Numbered from the stretch's first letter, positions 6,836-13,267 are shown. The stretch: DNA of 14,440 nucleotides from an uncultured Fidelibacterota bacterium (GCA_937862595.1 CALMFL010000037.1:1-14440), one strand, 5' to 3'. Notes: generated from the sequence alone by a model not told the origin. Made by a program: numbers and translations.

Positions 6836-7414
6836 TTATTCCTGTTCGGTCTTTTTCGCGGCCGGTTTGCGCCGGGGTTTTCGCGAACCGCTCTGTTTTT
6901 CTTTCGGCTCTTCCCGGGGTGCGGCCTCTGCGGCGCTCACGGGTGCTGCCGAGGGTTGCGCCGCCGCGGCGGCTGCGGCAAGCCGCGCTTCTTCCGCTTT
7001 GCGCGCCTCGTCCGCCTTGCGGGCCTTTTCGGCTTCGCGATCGGCTTTTATTTTGTCGTTCTTTTCCACCAGGCTCTTCAGATAGGCCTGATACTCTTCC
7101 TTGCGGGCGATGATCACAAAGGTCTCGGTCATGCGCGCCGTCTTGAGCAGGCTCATGAGTTTCGGCCGCGGCATGCCCAAAAGACAGTTGTGCCCGTTCT
7201 GCTTCGTGAAGCGCCGGGCGAACATGATCGCGCTCAACCCGTTGTTGTCGACGATCCTGAGGTTCTCTACGTCCAGTATGATATCTTCCACATTGTACTT
7301 TTCCAGCAAAATGGCAAGATTCCGCTTATAATTGATCACACCCACTTCGTTGAAAACCGGATCGTGGCATTTGAAAAGCAAGGTGCTGCCGATCATTTGA
7401 TGTTTAAATTCCAT
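6836..7414 (-). CDS. STAS-domain protein (anti-sigma-factor-antagonist-like) with a charged Ala/Lys/Glu tail
   Basis: Residues 1 to about 107 form a STAS domain, the fold of SpoIIAA-type anti-sigma antagonists. Its signature reads LDVENLRIVDNNGLSAIMFA (47-66), then LMSLLKTARMTETFVII (87-103). In switchable members the helix begins D-S-S/T-G and the Ser before Gly is phosphorylated by a partner kinase. Here both are Asn (Asp56-Asn57-Asn58-Gly59), so this switch cannot work by phosphorylation. Residues about 108-145 are a Lys/Glu/Ala/Arg helix rich in ARKADEARKAEEAR-like repeats, then an alanine run, a Pro/Ala stretch and a Lys/Arg-rich end. It is probably a helical spacer ending in a flexible basic tail that could touch nucleic acid or membrane. 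The ATG has AAGGGA upstream. No anti-sigma kinase gene is adjacent. The domain call is firm and the partner is unknown. Confidence 0.85.
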   Translation of the reverse strand: MEFKHQMIGSTLLFKCHDPVFNEVGVINYKRNLAILLEKYNVEDIILDVENLRIVDNNGLSAIMFARRFTKQNGHNCLLGMPRPKLMSLLKTARMTETFVIIARKEEYQAYLKSLVEKNDKIKADREAEKARKADEARKAEEARLAAAAAAAQPSAAPVSAAEAAPREEPKEKQSGSRKPRRKPAAKKTEQE

Positions 7415-7517
7415 AGTATCCCTTTAACGCGTATTGCTTTGAGTGATGTACGTAAATAACGAGTTAATCTATTTATTATTTTATGAAAAAACAATGGAAT
7501 TTACACGAAGCCCGAAA

Positions 7518-7565
7518 GAACGGACCGTGCCCCGTTCCGGCATGCCGCAGCCTGAACGGCAGGCT
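7518..7565. repeat. Nested inverted repeats in the STAS-pgk divergent region
   Basis: GAACGG at 7518-7523 and again at 7554-7559 both complement a single CCGTTC at 7532-7537, so two mutually exclusive stems are possible. The 10-bp palindrome CGGCATGCCG (7538-7547) lies between, and AGCCTG/CAGGCT (7549-7554, 7560-7565) forms a further 6-bp stem. It sits upstream of the likely pgk promoter, so it may act as DNA (regulator binding) or belong to an unannotated transcript. Confidence 0.4.
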
Positions 7566-7641
7566 CATTATCAATCGTTTGCGTTTTTGCCGTCCGCTTT
7601 CATTTCAGCGAATTTTCCCTTCGTTTTTTCTAAAATTGTAT

Positions 7642-7649
7642 TATATTTG
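7642..7649 (+). promoter_or_regulatory. Candidate pgk promoter, Bacteroidota -7 element
   Basis: TATATTTG matches TAnnTTTG exactly and lies 24 bases before the pgk ATG, leaving a short leader that contains the ribosome site GGAGGA (7665-7670). The same octamer precedes the tRNA gene. The upstream -33 box is weak: TTCG at an 18-base spacing rather than TTTG. Confidence 0.45.
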
Positions 7650-7673
7650 CAAGCTATAGCAAATGGAGGACCC

Positions 7674-8900
7674 ATGGCAAGATTAACGGTAAATGATGTC
7701 AATTACAAAAATAAGCGGGTGCTGGTCCGCGTGGATTTCAATGTGCCGGTCGACGCCGACGGCAAGATCACGAATGATTTTCGTATCGTCTCATCGCTTC
7801 CGACAATAAAAAAAATACTTGAGGACGGCGGATCGGTGATCTGCATGAGCCACCTCGGACGTCCCAAAGGCGAAGGCTATGAAGCGGAATTCTCGCTCAA
7901 GCCCGTCCAGGAGCGCCTGAGCCGGCTGCTCGGCATTCCCGTGGCATTCGCTCCCGACTGCGTCGGGGACGAGGCAAAAGCCCTCGCGGCGGCACTGAAA
8001 CCCGGAGAGGTCATGCTGCTGGAAAATCTCCGCTTTTACAAACAGGAAAAAAAGAACGATCCCGCCTTCTCGGCAACCCTCGCCTCCTTCGGCGACGCCT
8101 ACGTGAACGATGCCTTCGGGACCTCGCATCGCGCCCACGCCTCCACCGTGGGTGTAGCGCAGCGTTTTGACTGTGTAACCTCCGGCCTTCTGCTGGAAAA
8201 AGAACTGATCTATCTGAAAGACAAGCTGGACGACCCCGTGCGCCCCTACACGGCCATCCTCGGCGGCGCCAAGATCAGCGGAAAGATCGACACGATCCGT
8301 CATCTGATGGATAAGGTCGACAACCTGATCGTCGGCGGGGGGATGATCTTCACCTTCTACAAGGCCATGGGCTATGAGATCGGCAAGTCCCTTGTGGAGG
8401 AAGACAGGATCGAGCTGGCCAAAGAGATCCTTGAAGCCGTCAAGACCTCGCGGGTCAATTTTATGCTTCCGGTCGATGTGGTCGCGGCAGGCGCCTTCGA
8501 GAACGACGCGCTTTCCACCATCGTGGATGTCGACCAGATCCCGGCCGACCAGATCGGACTGGATATCGGACCGCGCACGGTGAAGCAATTCGCCGAGGTG
8601 ATCCGGTCCAGCAAAACCGTCCTGTGGAACGGCCCCATGGGCGTCTTTGAAATGCCGAACTTCGCCAAAGGCACCGAAGCGGTCTGCGCCGCGGTTGCCG
8701 AAGCCACGGAACGCGGGGCGGTCACCCTGGTCGGCGGCGGCGATTCGGTGGCGGCCGTAAAAAAACTCGGTTTCTCCGACAAGATCAGCCATGTGTCTAC
8801 CGGCGGCGGCGCCTCGCTTGAGCTGATCTCCGGACTGACGCTTCCCGCCGTTGCAGAGATCAGCGAGAAATCCTGCCGCTGCGGATGCGGGTGCAAATAA
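7674..8900 (+). CDS. pgk: Phosphoglycerate kinase with a Cys-rich C-terminal tail
   Basis: Phosphoglycerate kinase transfers phosphate between 1,3-bisphosphoglycerate and ADP, giving 3-phosphoglycerate and ATP, in the cytoplasm. The 408 residues are close to the usual bacterial length. Visible motifs are RVDFNVP (19-25), SHLGRPKG, LLENLRFYKQEKKND, VNDAFGTSHRAHAST, the substrate-binding GGAKISGKID, VLWNGPMGVFE and the nucleotide-loop GGGDSVAAV, with HVSTGGGASLE near the end. The last nine residues, SCRCGCGCK (400-408), go beyond the usual LPAVA...I end and carry four alternating cysteines. The start at 7674 is chosen by the GGAGGA site 3 bases upstream and by the usual PGK N-terminus. The frame stays open 77 codons further back, but that stretch is AT-rich and non-coding in character. 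tpiA follows after 16 bases. Confidence 0.98.
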   Translation: MARLTVNDVNYKNKRVLVRVDFNVPVDADGKITNDFRIVSSLPTIKKILEDGGSVICMSHLGRPKGEGYEAEFSLKPVQERLSRLLGIPVAFAPDCVGDEAKALAAALKPGEVMLLENLRFYKQEKKNDPAFSATLASFGDAYVNDAFGTSHRAHASTVGVAQRFDCVTSGLLLEKELIYLKDKLDDPVRPYTAILGGAKISGKIDTIRHLMDKVDNLIVGGGMIFTFYKAMGYEIGKSLVEEDRIELAKEILEAVKTSRVNFMLPVDVVAAGAFENDALSTIVDVDQIPADQIGLDIGPRTVKQFAEVIRSSKTVLWNGPMGVFEMPNFAKGTEAVCAAVAEATERGAVTLVGGGDSVAAVKKLGFSDKISHVSTGGGASLELISGLTLPAVAEISEKSCRCGCGCK

Positions 8901-8916
8901 ATAACCTGAGGATATT

Positions 8917-9684
8917 ATGCGACAATTACTGATTGCCGGAAACTGGAAAATGAACCATACCGCAAGCGAAACGGAAACGTTTTGCCGCAATTTCCGGGCG
9001 CTTGGACTGGAAGACCACAAGGTGGAGATCCTCCTGTGCCCGTCCTTCACCTCCATCCCCGCGATGGTCTCCGTGCTGGGCGACACGCCGGTCCATGTCG
9101 GCGGACAGGACATGTGCTATGTTGAAAGCGGCGCCTTCACCGGTGCGATCTCGGCCTCTATGCTTGCGGACGCCGGATGCTCCCACGTTCTGCTGGGTCA
9201 TTCCGAACGCCGCCAGTTCTTCCATGAAGACGACGCCAATGTGAACCTGAAAGCGAAAAAGGCGATCGAAAAAGGACTGACGCCCGTCGTCTGCATCGGC
9301 GAAACCCGCGAACAGCGCGAAAAGGGCGTTACCGAAAAGGTCGTCCGTACCCAGCTGCTGGGCGCGCTTGAAGATCTGTCGGCCGAGGACATCCTGAAGC
9401 TTGTCATCGCCTACGAACCCGTCTGGGCGATCGGGACCGGACTCACGGCTACTCCGGAACAGGCGCAGGAAGTGCATCGTTACATTCGTGACGTGCTTGC
9501 GGAACGCACCGATGAAGAAACGGCCGAATCCCTCCGTATCCTCTACGGCGGCAGTGCGAAACCGTCCAATGCCGAAGAACTGCTTTCGGAACAGGATATT
9601 GACGGACTGCTGATCGGAGGCGCGAGCCTGAAAGCCGATGATTTTTACCAGATGATCGTCACCGGCGATAAATTAAATTCATAA
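8917..9684 (+). CDS. tpiA: Triosephosphate isomerase
   Basis: Triosephosphate isomerase interconverts dihydroxyacetone phosphate and glyceraldehyde 3-phosphate on a TIM barrel, normally as a dimer. The 255 residues are standard. The catalytic set is complete: Asn9 and Lys11 in AGNWKMN, His95 in LLGHSERR, and Glu167 in AYEPVWAIGTG (165-175). The phosphate-binding LYGGSAKPSN and GLLIGGASL segments are present near the C-terminus. The ATG follows a GAGGAT ribosome site, 16 bases after the pgk stop, and secG begins 11 bases after its stop, so pgk-tpiA-secG is a tight operon. Confidence 0.98.
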   Translation: MRQLLIAGNWKMNHTASETETFCRNFRALGLEDHKVEILLCPSFTSIPAMVSVLGDTPVHVGGQDMCYVESGAFTGAISASMLADAGCSHVLLGHSERRQFFHEDDANVNLKAKKAIEKGLTPVVCIGETREQREKGVTEKVVRTQLLGALEDLSAEDILKLVIAYEPVWAIGTGLTATPEQAQEVHRYIRDVLAERTDEETAESLRILYGGSAKPSNAEELLSEQDIDGLLIGGASLKADDFYQMIVTGDKLNS

Positions 9685-9695
9685 AGGAACTTACC

Positions 9696-10055
9696 ATGTA
9701 TACTTTTCTCGTCATTCTTTTGATCCTTACCTCGATCCTGCTTGTGATCTCGATCCTGATGCAGTCCTCCAAGGGGGACGGCATGGTTGCCATGACCGCC
9801 GGCAGCTCGGTGCTGGGCGGCCGCGGCGCAGCGACATTTTTGTCCAAATTCACCCAGTGGGCGGGCGTGCTTTTCTTTGTTCTCATCATGGCGATCAATA
9901 TCGTCGTCGTTCACCGGAACGCTCCGACCGCCGAAAGCGTGGTTCAGCGCCAGTCCGGAAAACAGGTCGCCACACAGGCTTCCGGATTGCCCATGCCGAG
10001 CAATATCGAGGTGGAACAGCCCACGGCGCCGGTCGAGCCCGTAGAAAGCAAATAA
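9696..10055 (+). CDS. secG: Preprotein translocase subunit SecG
   Basis: SecG is the small accessory subunit of the SecYEG inner-membrane channel and helps SecA-driven export. This protein has 119 residues and two membrane segments: about 3-22, starting almost at the initiator Met, and about 54-74. Between them lies the conserved loop MQSSKGDGM...SSVLGGRGAATFLSKFTQW, matching the family's Q-GKG-G and LFG-RG-FL-K-T pattern. The last 40 or so residues are a polar tail rich in Pro, Val, Glu and Gln, longer than in E. coli SecG but common in other phyla. The AAAGGA ribosome site overlaps the tpiA stop. The gene is followed by tRNA-Leu(GAG). Confidence 0.93.
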   Translation: MYTFLVILLILTSILLVISILMQSSKGDGMVAMTAGSSVLGGRGAATFLSKFTQWAGVLFFVLIMAINIVVVHRNAPTAESVVQRQSGKQVATQASGLPMPSNIEVEQPTAPVEPVESK

Positions 10056-10059
10056 AGTT

Positions 10060-10091
10060 TTTGAAATTGTTCTTTTGTGTGCATATATTTG
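10060..10091 (+). promoter_or_regulatory. Bacteroidota-type promoter for tRNA-Leu
   Basis: TTTG at 10060-10063, a 20-base spacer, then TATATTTG at 10084-10091. This is the -33 TTTG and -7 TAnnTTTG arrangement of Bacteroidota primary-sigma promoters. The -7 element ends 10 bases before the tRNA, so transcription would begin within a few bases of the mature 5' end. It starts only 4 bases after the secG stop. Confidence 0.6.
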
Positions 10092-10100
10092 CATGCTTTC

Positions 10101-10184
10101 GCCCGGGTGGCGGAATTGGCAGACGCGCATGGTTGAGGGCCATGTAATTGCAAAGTTGTGCGGGTTCAAGTCCCGCCCCGGGTA
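10101..10184 (+). tRNA. tRNA-Leu, anticodon GAG
   Basis: This is a class II cloverleaf of 84 bases. The acceptor stem pairs 10101-10107 (GCCCGGG) with 10177-10183 (CCCGGGT), ending in a G1-U72 wobble. The anticodon stem is CATGG/CCATG (10128-10132, 10140-10144) around loop TTGAGGG, with anticodon GAG at 10135-10137. A 15-base variable region (10145-10159) is as expected for leucine. The T arm GCGGG-TTCAAGT-CCCGC is perfect. The discriminator base is A10184, as leucine tRNAs require. The terminal CCA is not encoded, since CTA follows, so it must be added enzymatically. It would read CUC and CUU codons. Confidence 0.96.
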
Positions 10185-10196
10185 CTACTACGTTAC

Positions 10197-10210
10197 GGTG
10201 TTCCGACACC
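10197..10210 (+). other. Small hairpin between tRNA-Leu and the TPR gene
   Basis: GGTGT-TCCG-ACACC forms a 5-bp stem with a tetraloop, 12 bases after the tRNA and just before the GAAAGGA ribosome site of the next gene. There is no U-run, so it does not look like a terminator. It may mark the tRNA 3'-end processing boundary in a tRNA-mRNA read-through transcript. Confidence 0.4.
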
Positions 10211-10226
10211 AAGCTTGAAAGGAAAC

Positions 10227-11573
10227 ATGATGAACCTTAAAAAAGTATCAATGCTGGCTTTTTGCGTTATCGGCCTTTTTTCTTTTACCGTTGTTTCAGC
10301 TCAGGACAAGGACGCCCTGCAGCAGAAAGTCGATACCGCCCTTGAGCAGCTTGCCAATTTCGATGCCGCGGCCGCCCAGCGGTTCCTGAACGAAGTTCTG
10401 GCGCAAGACTCCACCTTCGCACCCGCTCTTTATGCTTATCACAATATTGAACTGATGTTCGGAAATCTGAGCGAAGCGCAGGCCCTGGTGAAAAAGGCCA
10501 TTGAATACAGCCCGTCGGAGCAGTCCTACCGCGATAAATTCGACGAACTGCGCGACCTCATCAACCAGGTGAAAGACGCCCAGCGCGAAGTCGACGCCGT
10601 CAATTACGAAGCGGCCAAGCGCATCTACAATGAGCTGATCGCAAAAAACCCCTCGATCGCGGAAATCTACTACCGCCTGGGCTTTGTTGCCATTCAGGAA
10701 GAAGACTACGATGCCGCCCGGGACAATTTTGACAACGCCAGCATCCTGGCCCCGAGCGTTGAAAAATATACGAAAGCCAAGAATATCCTGGCGGCCAAGA
10801 TCCTCCAGGAAGCGCAGCAGTCCCTCAATATGGGCGACATTTCCGGAGCGGAGCGCAAGGTGCTCACCAGTCTCCGCATCAATTCCGAATTCGGGCCCGC
10901 CTATTCGATCCTCGCCTATATCAAATTGAAGTCCGGCGATATCAACGCCGCGATCGAGAACTGGGAAAAAGCCATCACCTATGATCCCGAAAGCCGTTCA
11001 TCCTGGTATAACCTCGGAAGCATCTACTGGCGGACAAAGCAATATGACAAAGCCGAAAACGCCCTGCTGAAAGCCATCGCCATCGAACCGGGATACGCAA
11101 AATCCTATACGACCCTCGGCCAGACCTATATGGCGGAAAACAAACTCAAGGAAGCTGAAAAATATTTTAAACGGTCCATTGAACTTGAACCCGATTCCCC
11201 CGCCGCCCGCGAAAGCTACGGCGAGCTGCTGAACAATCAGGAACGCTATGTCGAAGCGATCGTTCAGCTTACCGAAGCGGCGCGGCTGATCACCAATCCC
11301 AAGAACCGTTATCTCACGAACTACCGTCTGGCCTATGCCTACAACCGTTCGGGACAGTACGGCAAGGCGCTGGATATTGCCAGAGAGGTCACCACGGCCA
11401 ACGCCCGTTTCGGCGGCGGATGGTTCGAACTGGGCGTCGCCTACGCCAAACTGAACGACAAACAGAATGCGATCAATGCCTTCAATACGGGGCGCACCTC
11501 GGACAGTTCGTGGCGGGGCGTCATCGATCCCGAACGCGAACGGCTGATCCAGGGAAAAGAGCTGAGCTTTTAA
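10227..11573 (+). CDS. Secreted tetratricopeptide-repeat protein
   Basis: This 448-residue protein has a Sec signal peptide (residues 1-25, Lys5-Lys6 then a hydrophobic stretch, likely cleavage VVSA|QDKD). The rest, about 30-430, is a solenoid of roughly ten TPR units. The clearest units are about 258-291 (WYNLG...A-AIEPGYA), 292-325 (LGQTYMAENKLKEAEKYF) and 397-430 (WFELGVAYAKLNDKQNA). Such proteins are protein-binding scaffolds; here it would act in the periplasm, though no partner can be named. No enzymatic or anchoring domain follows. A second ATG at 10230 is better spaced from the AAAGGA site and may be the real start. The frame also runs back into the tRNA gene, which is an artefact. 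It lies 42 bases after tRNA-Leu and ends before a strong terminator. Confidence 0.9.
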   Translation: MMNLKKVSMLAFCVIGLFSFTVVSAQDKDALQQKVDTALEQLANFDAAAAQRFLNEVLAQDSTFAPALYAYHNIELMFGNLSEAQALVKKAIEYSPSEQSYRDKFDELRDLINQVKDAQREVDAVNYEAAKRIYNELIAKNPSIAEIYYRLGFVAIQEEDYDAARDNFDNASILAPSVEKYTKAKNILAAKILQEAQQSLNMGDISGAERKVLTSLRINSEFGPAYSILAYIKLKSGDINAAIENWEKAITYDPESRSSWYNLGSIYWRTKQYDKAENALLKAIAIEPGYAKSYTTLGQTYMAENKLKEAEKYFKRSIELEPDSPAARESYGELLNNQERYVEAIVQLTEAARLITNPKNRYLTNYRLAYAYNRSGQYGKALDIAREVTTANARFGGGWFELGVAYAKLNDKQNAINAFNTGRTSDSSWRGVIDPERERLIQGKELSF

Positions 11574-11599
11574 ATCAGAATTTTTGTTATGAAATTCAG

Positions 11600-11632
11600 G
11601 ACCCGGGCAATTTATTCCCGGGTCTTTTTTTT
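11600..11632 (+). terminator. Intrinsic terminator of the pgk-TPR block
   Basis: GACCCGGG (11600-11607) pairs perfectly with CCCGGGTC (11617-11624) around a 9-base AT loop, followed by eight T. It begins 26 bases after the TPR stop and separates this block from the convergent NiSOD gene. Confidence 0.95.
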
Positions 11633-11725
11633 ATTTACCGTTTTATGGAGCGGATCAACATCCGCTTACGCGGGAGAATTTCAGCCTGCTCTCACAAAGA
11701 TCGCAGCGTTTATTAAGGCAAGGCG

Positions 11726-11757
11726 GACGGAAGGCCTGCCGCCTCTCCTGTTCCGTC
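11726..11757 (-). other. Inverted repeat just downstream of the NiSOD gene
   Basis: GACGGAA (11726-11732) and TTCCGTC (11751-11757) form a 7-bp stem about 10 bases after the NiSOD stop on the minus strand. An alternative stem AGGCGG/CCGCCT (11721-11726, 11739-11744) partly excludes it. No U-run follows, so termination would need Rho, or the hairpin may only protect the 3' end. The remaining bases back to 11633 show no gene. Confidence 0.35.
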
Positions 11758-11766
11758 AGATACATG

Positions 11767-12222
11767 TCAATGTTCGTGCTTGTGGAAATACAGCTCTTCA
11801 AATTCACTCAGGTAATAAAGGATCTTCTGGCTGTGCGTCTTATCCGTGGTCTGCTTGCATTTCATGGCGCTGACCGCCATTTTGTGCAGCAGTTCCAGTT
11901 TGGCCGTGTAGCCGGCATAGGCGGCATCGCCGGATGCAACCGGGATCACCCGCTGGAACAGAAAGTACTGGGTCACGATCTCCTGGATCTTTTCGGCGTG
12001 TTCCTCTTTGTTGGTCACCCAGCGGACCAGCTGGTTGTAATCGGGCTTCTTATCCTTGGATATCGCCTCGATCATGGTCATCGATTTCTCGATCGTCTCC
12101 ACGTGCTCACGGATCAGCGCCACGCGCATGGAATCCCCGTAGATCCCGCAGGGGATCTCGCAATGCGCGTTCAACACTGAAAAGGACAGCGCCAGGCACG
12201 TAACGAAAAGGATCTTCTTCAT
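11767..12222 (-). CDS. sodN: Nickel superoxide dismutase with Sec signal peptide
   Basis: The residues after a 19-residue signal peptide read HCEIPCGIYGD, the nickel-hook motif of NiSOD (H-C-x-x-P-C-G-x-Y). In known NiSODs the N-terminal amine and imidazole of His1, with Cys2 and Cys6, bind the nickel that dismutates superoxide. Cleavage after VLNA would expose His20 as His1, placing Cys21 and Cys25 correctly. The four-helix body includes HVETIEKSM, NQLVRWVTNKEEHAEKIQ, a YF-Q turn, and LLHKMAVSAMKCKQT. It ends in an unusual His-rich FHKHEH. The precursor has 151 residues and the mature form 132, against 117 for the Streptomyces enzyme. The Glu17 and Arg47 partners known from Streptomyces appear as Ile and His in my alignment, as may be usual in this divergent branch. 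AAGGGA lies upstream of the ATG, and the Sel1 gene is 60 bases upstream in the same direction. Confidence 0.9.
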   Translation of the reverse strand: MKKILFVTCLALSFSVLNAHCEIPCGIYGDSMRVALIREHVETIEKSMTMIEAISKDKKPDYNQLVRWVTNKEEHAEKIQEIVTQYFLFQRVIPVASGDAAYAGYTAKLELLHKMAVSAMKCKQTTDKTHSQKILYYLSEFEELYFHKHEH

Positions 12223-12282
12223 GATATCATTCCCTTATTTTTTATTTATGCGTCTACGGAATGCCAAACCGGCGGAACCGCT

Positions 12283-13164
12283 TTACCACCACCAATAGTA
12301 CTCGTTCTCTTCCGCGACCTCATACCAGTAGTCTGCCTCGGCTGTGTCGATCTCCACGCCGATGCCGTATTCGTACATATCGGCAAGCTCCCACTGGGCG
12401 TCGATATGATCATTCCAGGCTGCTTTTTTCATCCAGAAAAACGCCTTTTCTTCATCGGTCTCAACGCCTTTGCCATTCAGGTACATCAGGGCGATCATGT
12501 ATTGATATTCATCATTCGTACTGTCGGCTTCAAGGAGTTCCTCAAGCAGGACGAAGGCTTCAGGATACGCCGCCTCTCCCCCTTCACCCTCGTAAAGAAG
12601 TTTGAACAAGGGTTTTTTTGAAGCTTCATATTTCTGTGCGACGGCCTTTCTGAACCAGCCGATCGCCGCGGCGTTATCCTTTTCGGTGCCCAGTCCCTCC
12701 GAATACATATAGCCCAGGGAATGCTGGGCGAAATCAACGCCCTGGTTCGCGGCCTTTTCATACCAGTACAGAGCTTCGTCATTGTCCTTTTCCCGTCCGC
12801 TTCCGGTATAATATAAATAGGCCAGTTCTCCCTGCGCCACTTTGTGTCCCTGATTCGCGGCCTTCTCATACCATTCCGCCGCCTTTGCGTAATCCTTCTC
12901 GACGCCCTCGCCCCGTTCGCAAAGGAAACCCATATTATACTGGGCTTCCGCATCATTCTGGTTCGCGGCTTTCTCCGTCCAGTAGGCGGCCTTGTTAAAA
13001 TCCCTTTCAACCTCTTTGCCCTCGTAATATTTGGCTCCGAGAAGAAACTGGGCATCCGCATTCCCGCTGTTGGCATACTTTTCCAGCTCCGAAATCGTCT
13101 GCGCCCCAAGAACGCCCGCGATCAGCAGGAGCAGTACCGGTATAAAACAGTGACGTATCTTCAT
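12283..13164 (-). CDS. Secreted Sel1-like repeat protein
   Basis: This 293-residue protein has a signal peptide (1-21, hydrophobic 8-19, likely cleavage VLGA|QTI). It is followed by Sel1-like repeats of about 36 residues, starting near 34, 70, 106 and 142, each with A-x-x-x-LG-x-x-Y-x-x-G-G-x-x-x-D-x-x-x-A-x-x-W-x-x-KAA-x-x-G. A divergent middle section (178-215) precedes two more units near 216-250 and 252-285. Sel1 repeats are TPR-like scaffolds for protein contacts. It is very acidic and aromatic, and its last six residues, EYYWWW, are unusual. The ATG at 13164 directly abuts one AAGGAG, and a second AAGGAG seven bases further up has the right spacing. It is the likely first gene of a pair with the NiSOD gene, and divergent from the HAD gene. 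Confidence 0.92.
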   Translation of the reverse strand: MKIRHCFIPVLLLLIAGVLGAQTISELEKYANSGNADAQFLLGAKYYEGKEVERDFNKAAYWTEKAANQNDAEAQYNMGFLCERGEGVEKDYAKAAEWYEKAANQGHKVAQGELAYLYYTGSGREKDNDEALYWYEKAANQGVDFAQHSLGYMYSEGLGTEKDNAAAIGWFRKAVAQKYEASKKPLFKLLYEGEGGEAAYPEAFVLLEELLEADSTNDEYQYMIALMYLNGKGVETDEEKAFFWMKKAAWNDHIDAQWELADMYEYGIGVEIDTAEADYWYEVAEENEYYWWW

Positions 13165-13200
13165 CTCCTTACTCCTTTCCCCGCAGGCTCAAATCCTAGC

Positions 13201-13221
13201 GGGAAAATAATTGTTTTTCCC
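13201..13221. repeat. Inverted repeat in the Sel1/HAD divergent region
   Basis: GGGAAAA (13201-13207) and TTTTCCC (13215-13221) form a perfect 7-bp arm pair around TAATTGT, about 37 bases upstream of the Sel1 start. The short AT-rich centre and its place near a promoter suggest a regulator operator rather than a terminator. Confidence 0.4.
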
Positions 13222-13267
13222 TGTTTGGCAGCTCTGTGAAAGATTTTAGCTTGATCGTAAACATGGT

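Noticed and set aside
6325..7113. 262-codon plus-strand frame spanning two genes and the terminator
   Set aside because: It overlaps the transglutaminase-like gene in another frame and runs antisense through the STAS gene. The composition is Arg/Pro/Ser-rich with no domain.
7443..7673. 77-codon in-frame extension upstream of pgk
   Set aside because: It is AT-rich at the start, contains the likely promoter and repeats, and conserved PGK N-termini begin at 7674 directly after GGAGGA.
7791..9113. 440-codon minus-strand frame opposite pgk and tpiA
   Set aside because: It crosses two certain genes and the gap between them, and its translation resembles no family.
10158..10226. In-frame extension of the TPR gene back into tRNA-Leu
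   Set aside because: It begins within the tRNA variable arm and T arm. The signal peptide and ribosome site place the start at 10227 or 10230.
11589..11873. 94-codon plus-strand frame with a signal-peptide-like start (VLWSGSTSAYA)
   Set aside because: Its start lies just before the terminator stem, which the frame then runs through, and its second half is antisense to NiSOD. There is no ribosome site, so the hydrophobic start is probably chance.
12201..12222. Lipoprotein signal for NiSOD because a Cys (Cys21) follows the signal peptide
   Set aside because: The residue before the Cys is His, which does not fit a lipobox, and the His-Cys pair is explained by the nickel hook.
12221..12230. Palindrome ATGATATCAT at the NiSOD start
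   Set aside because: It is only 10 bp and includes the start codon; such short AT palindromes are common by chance.
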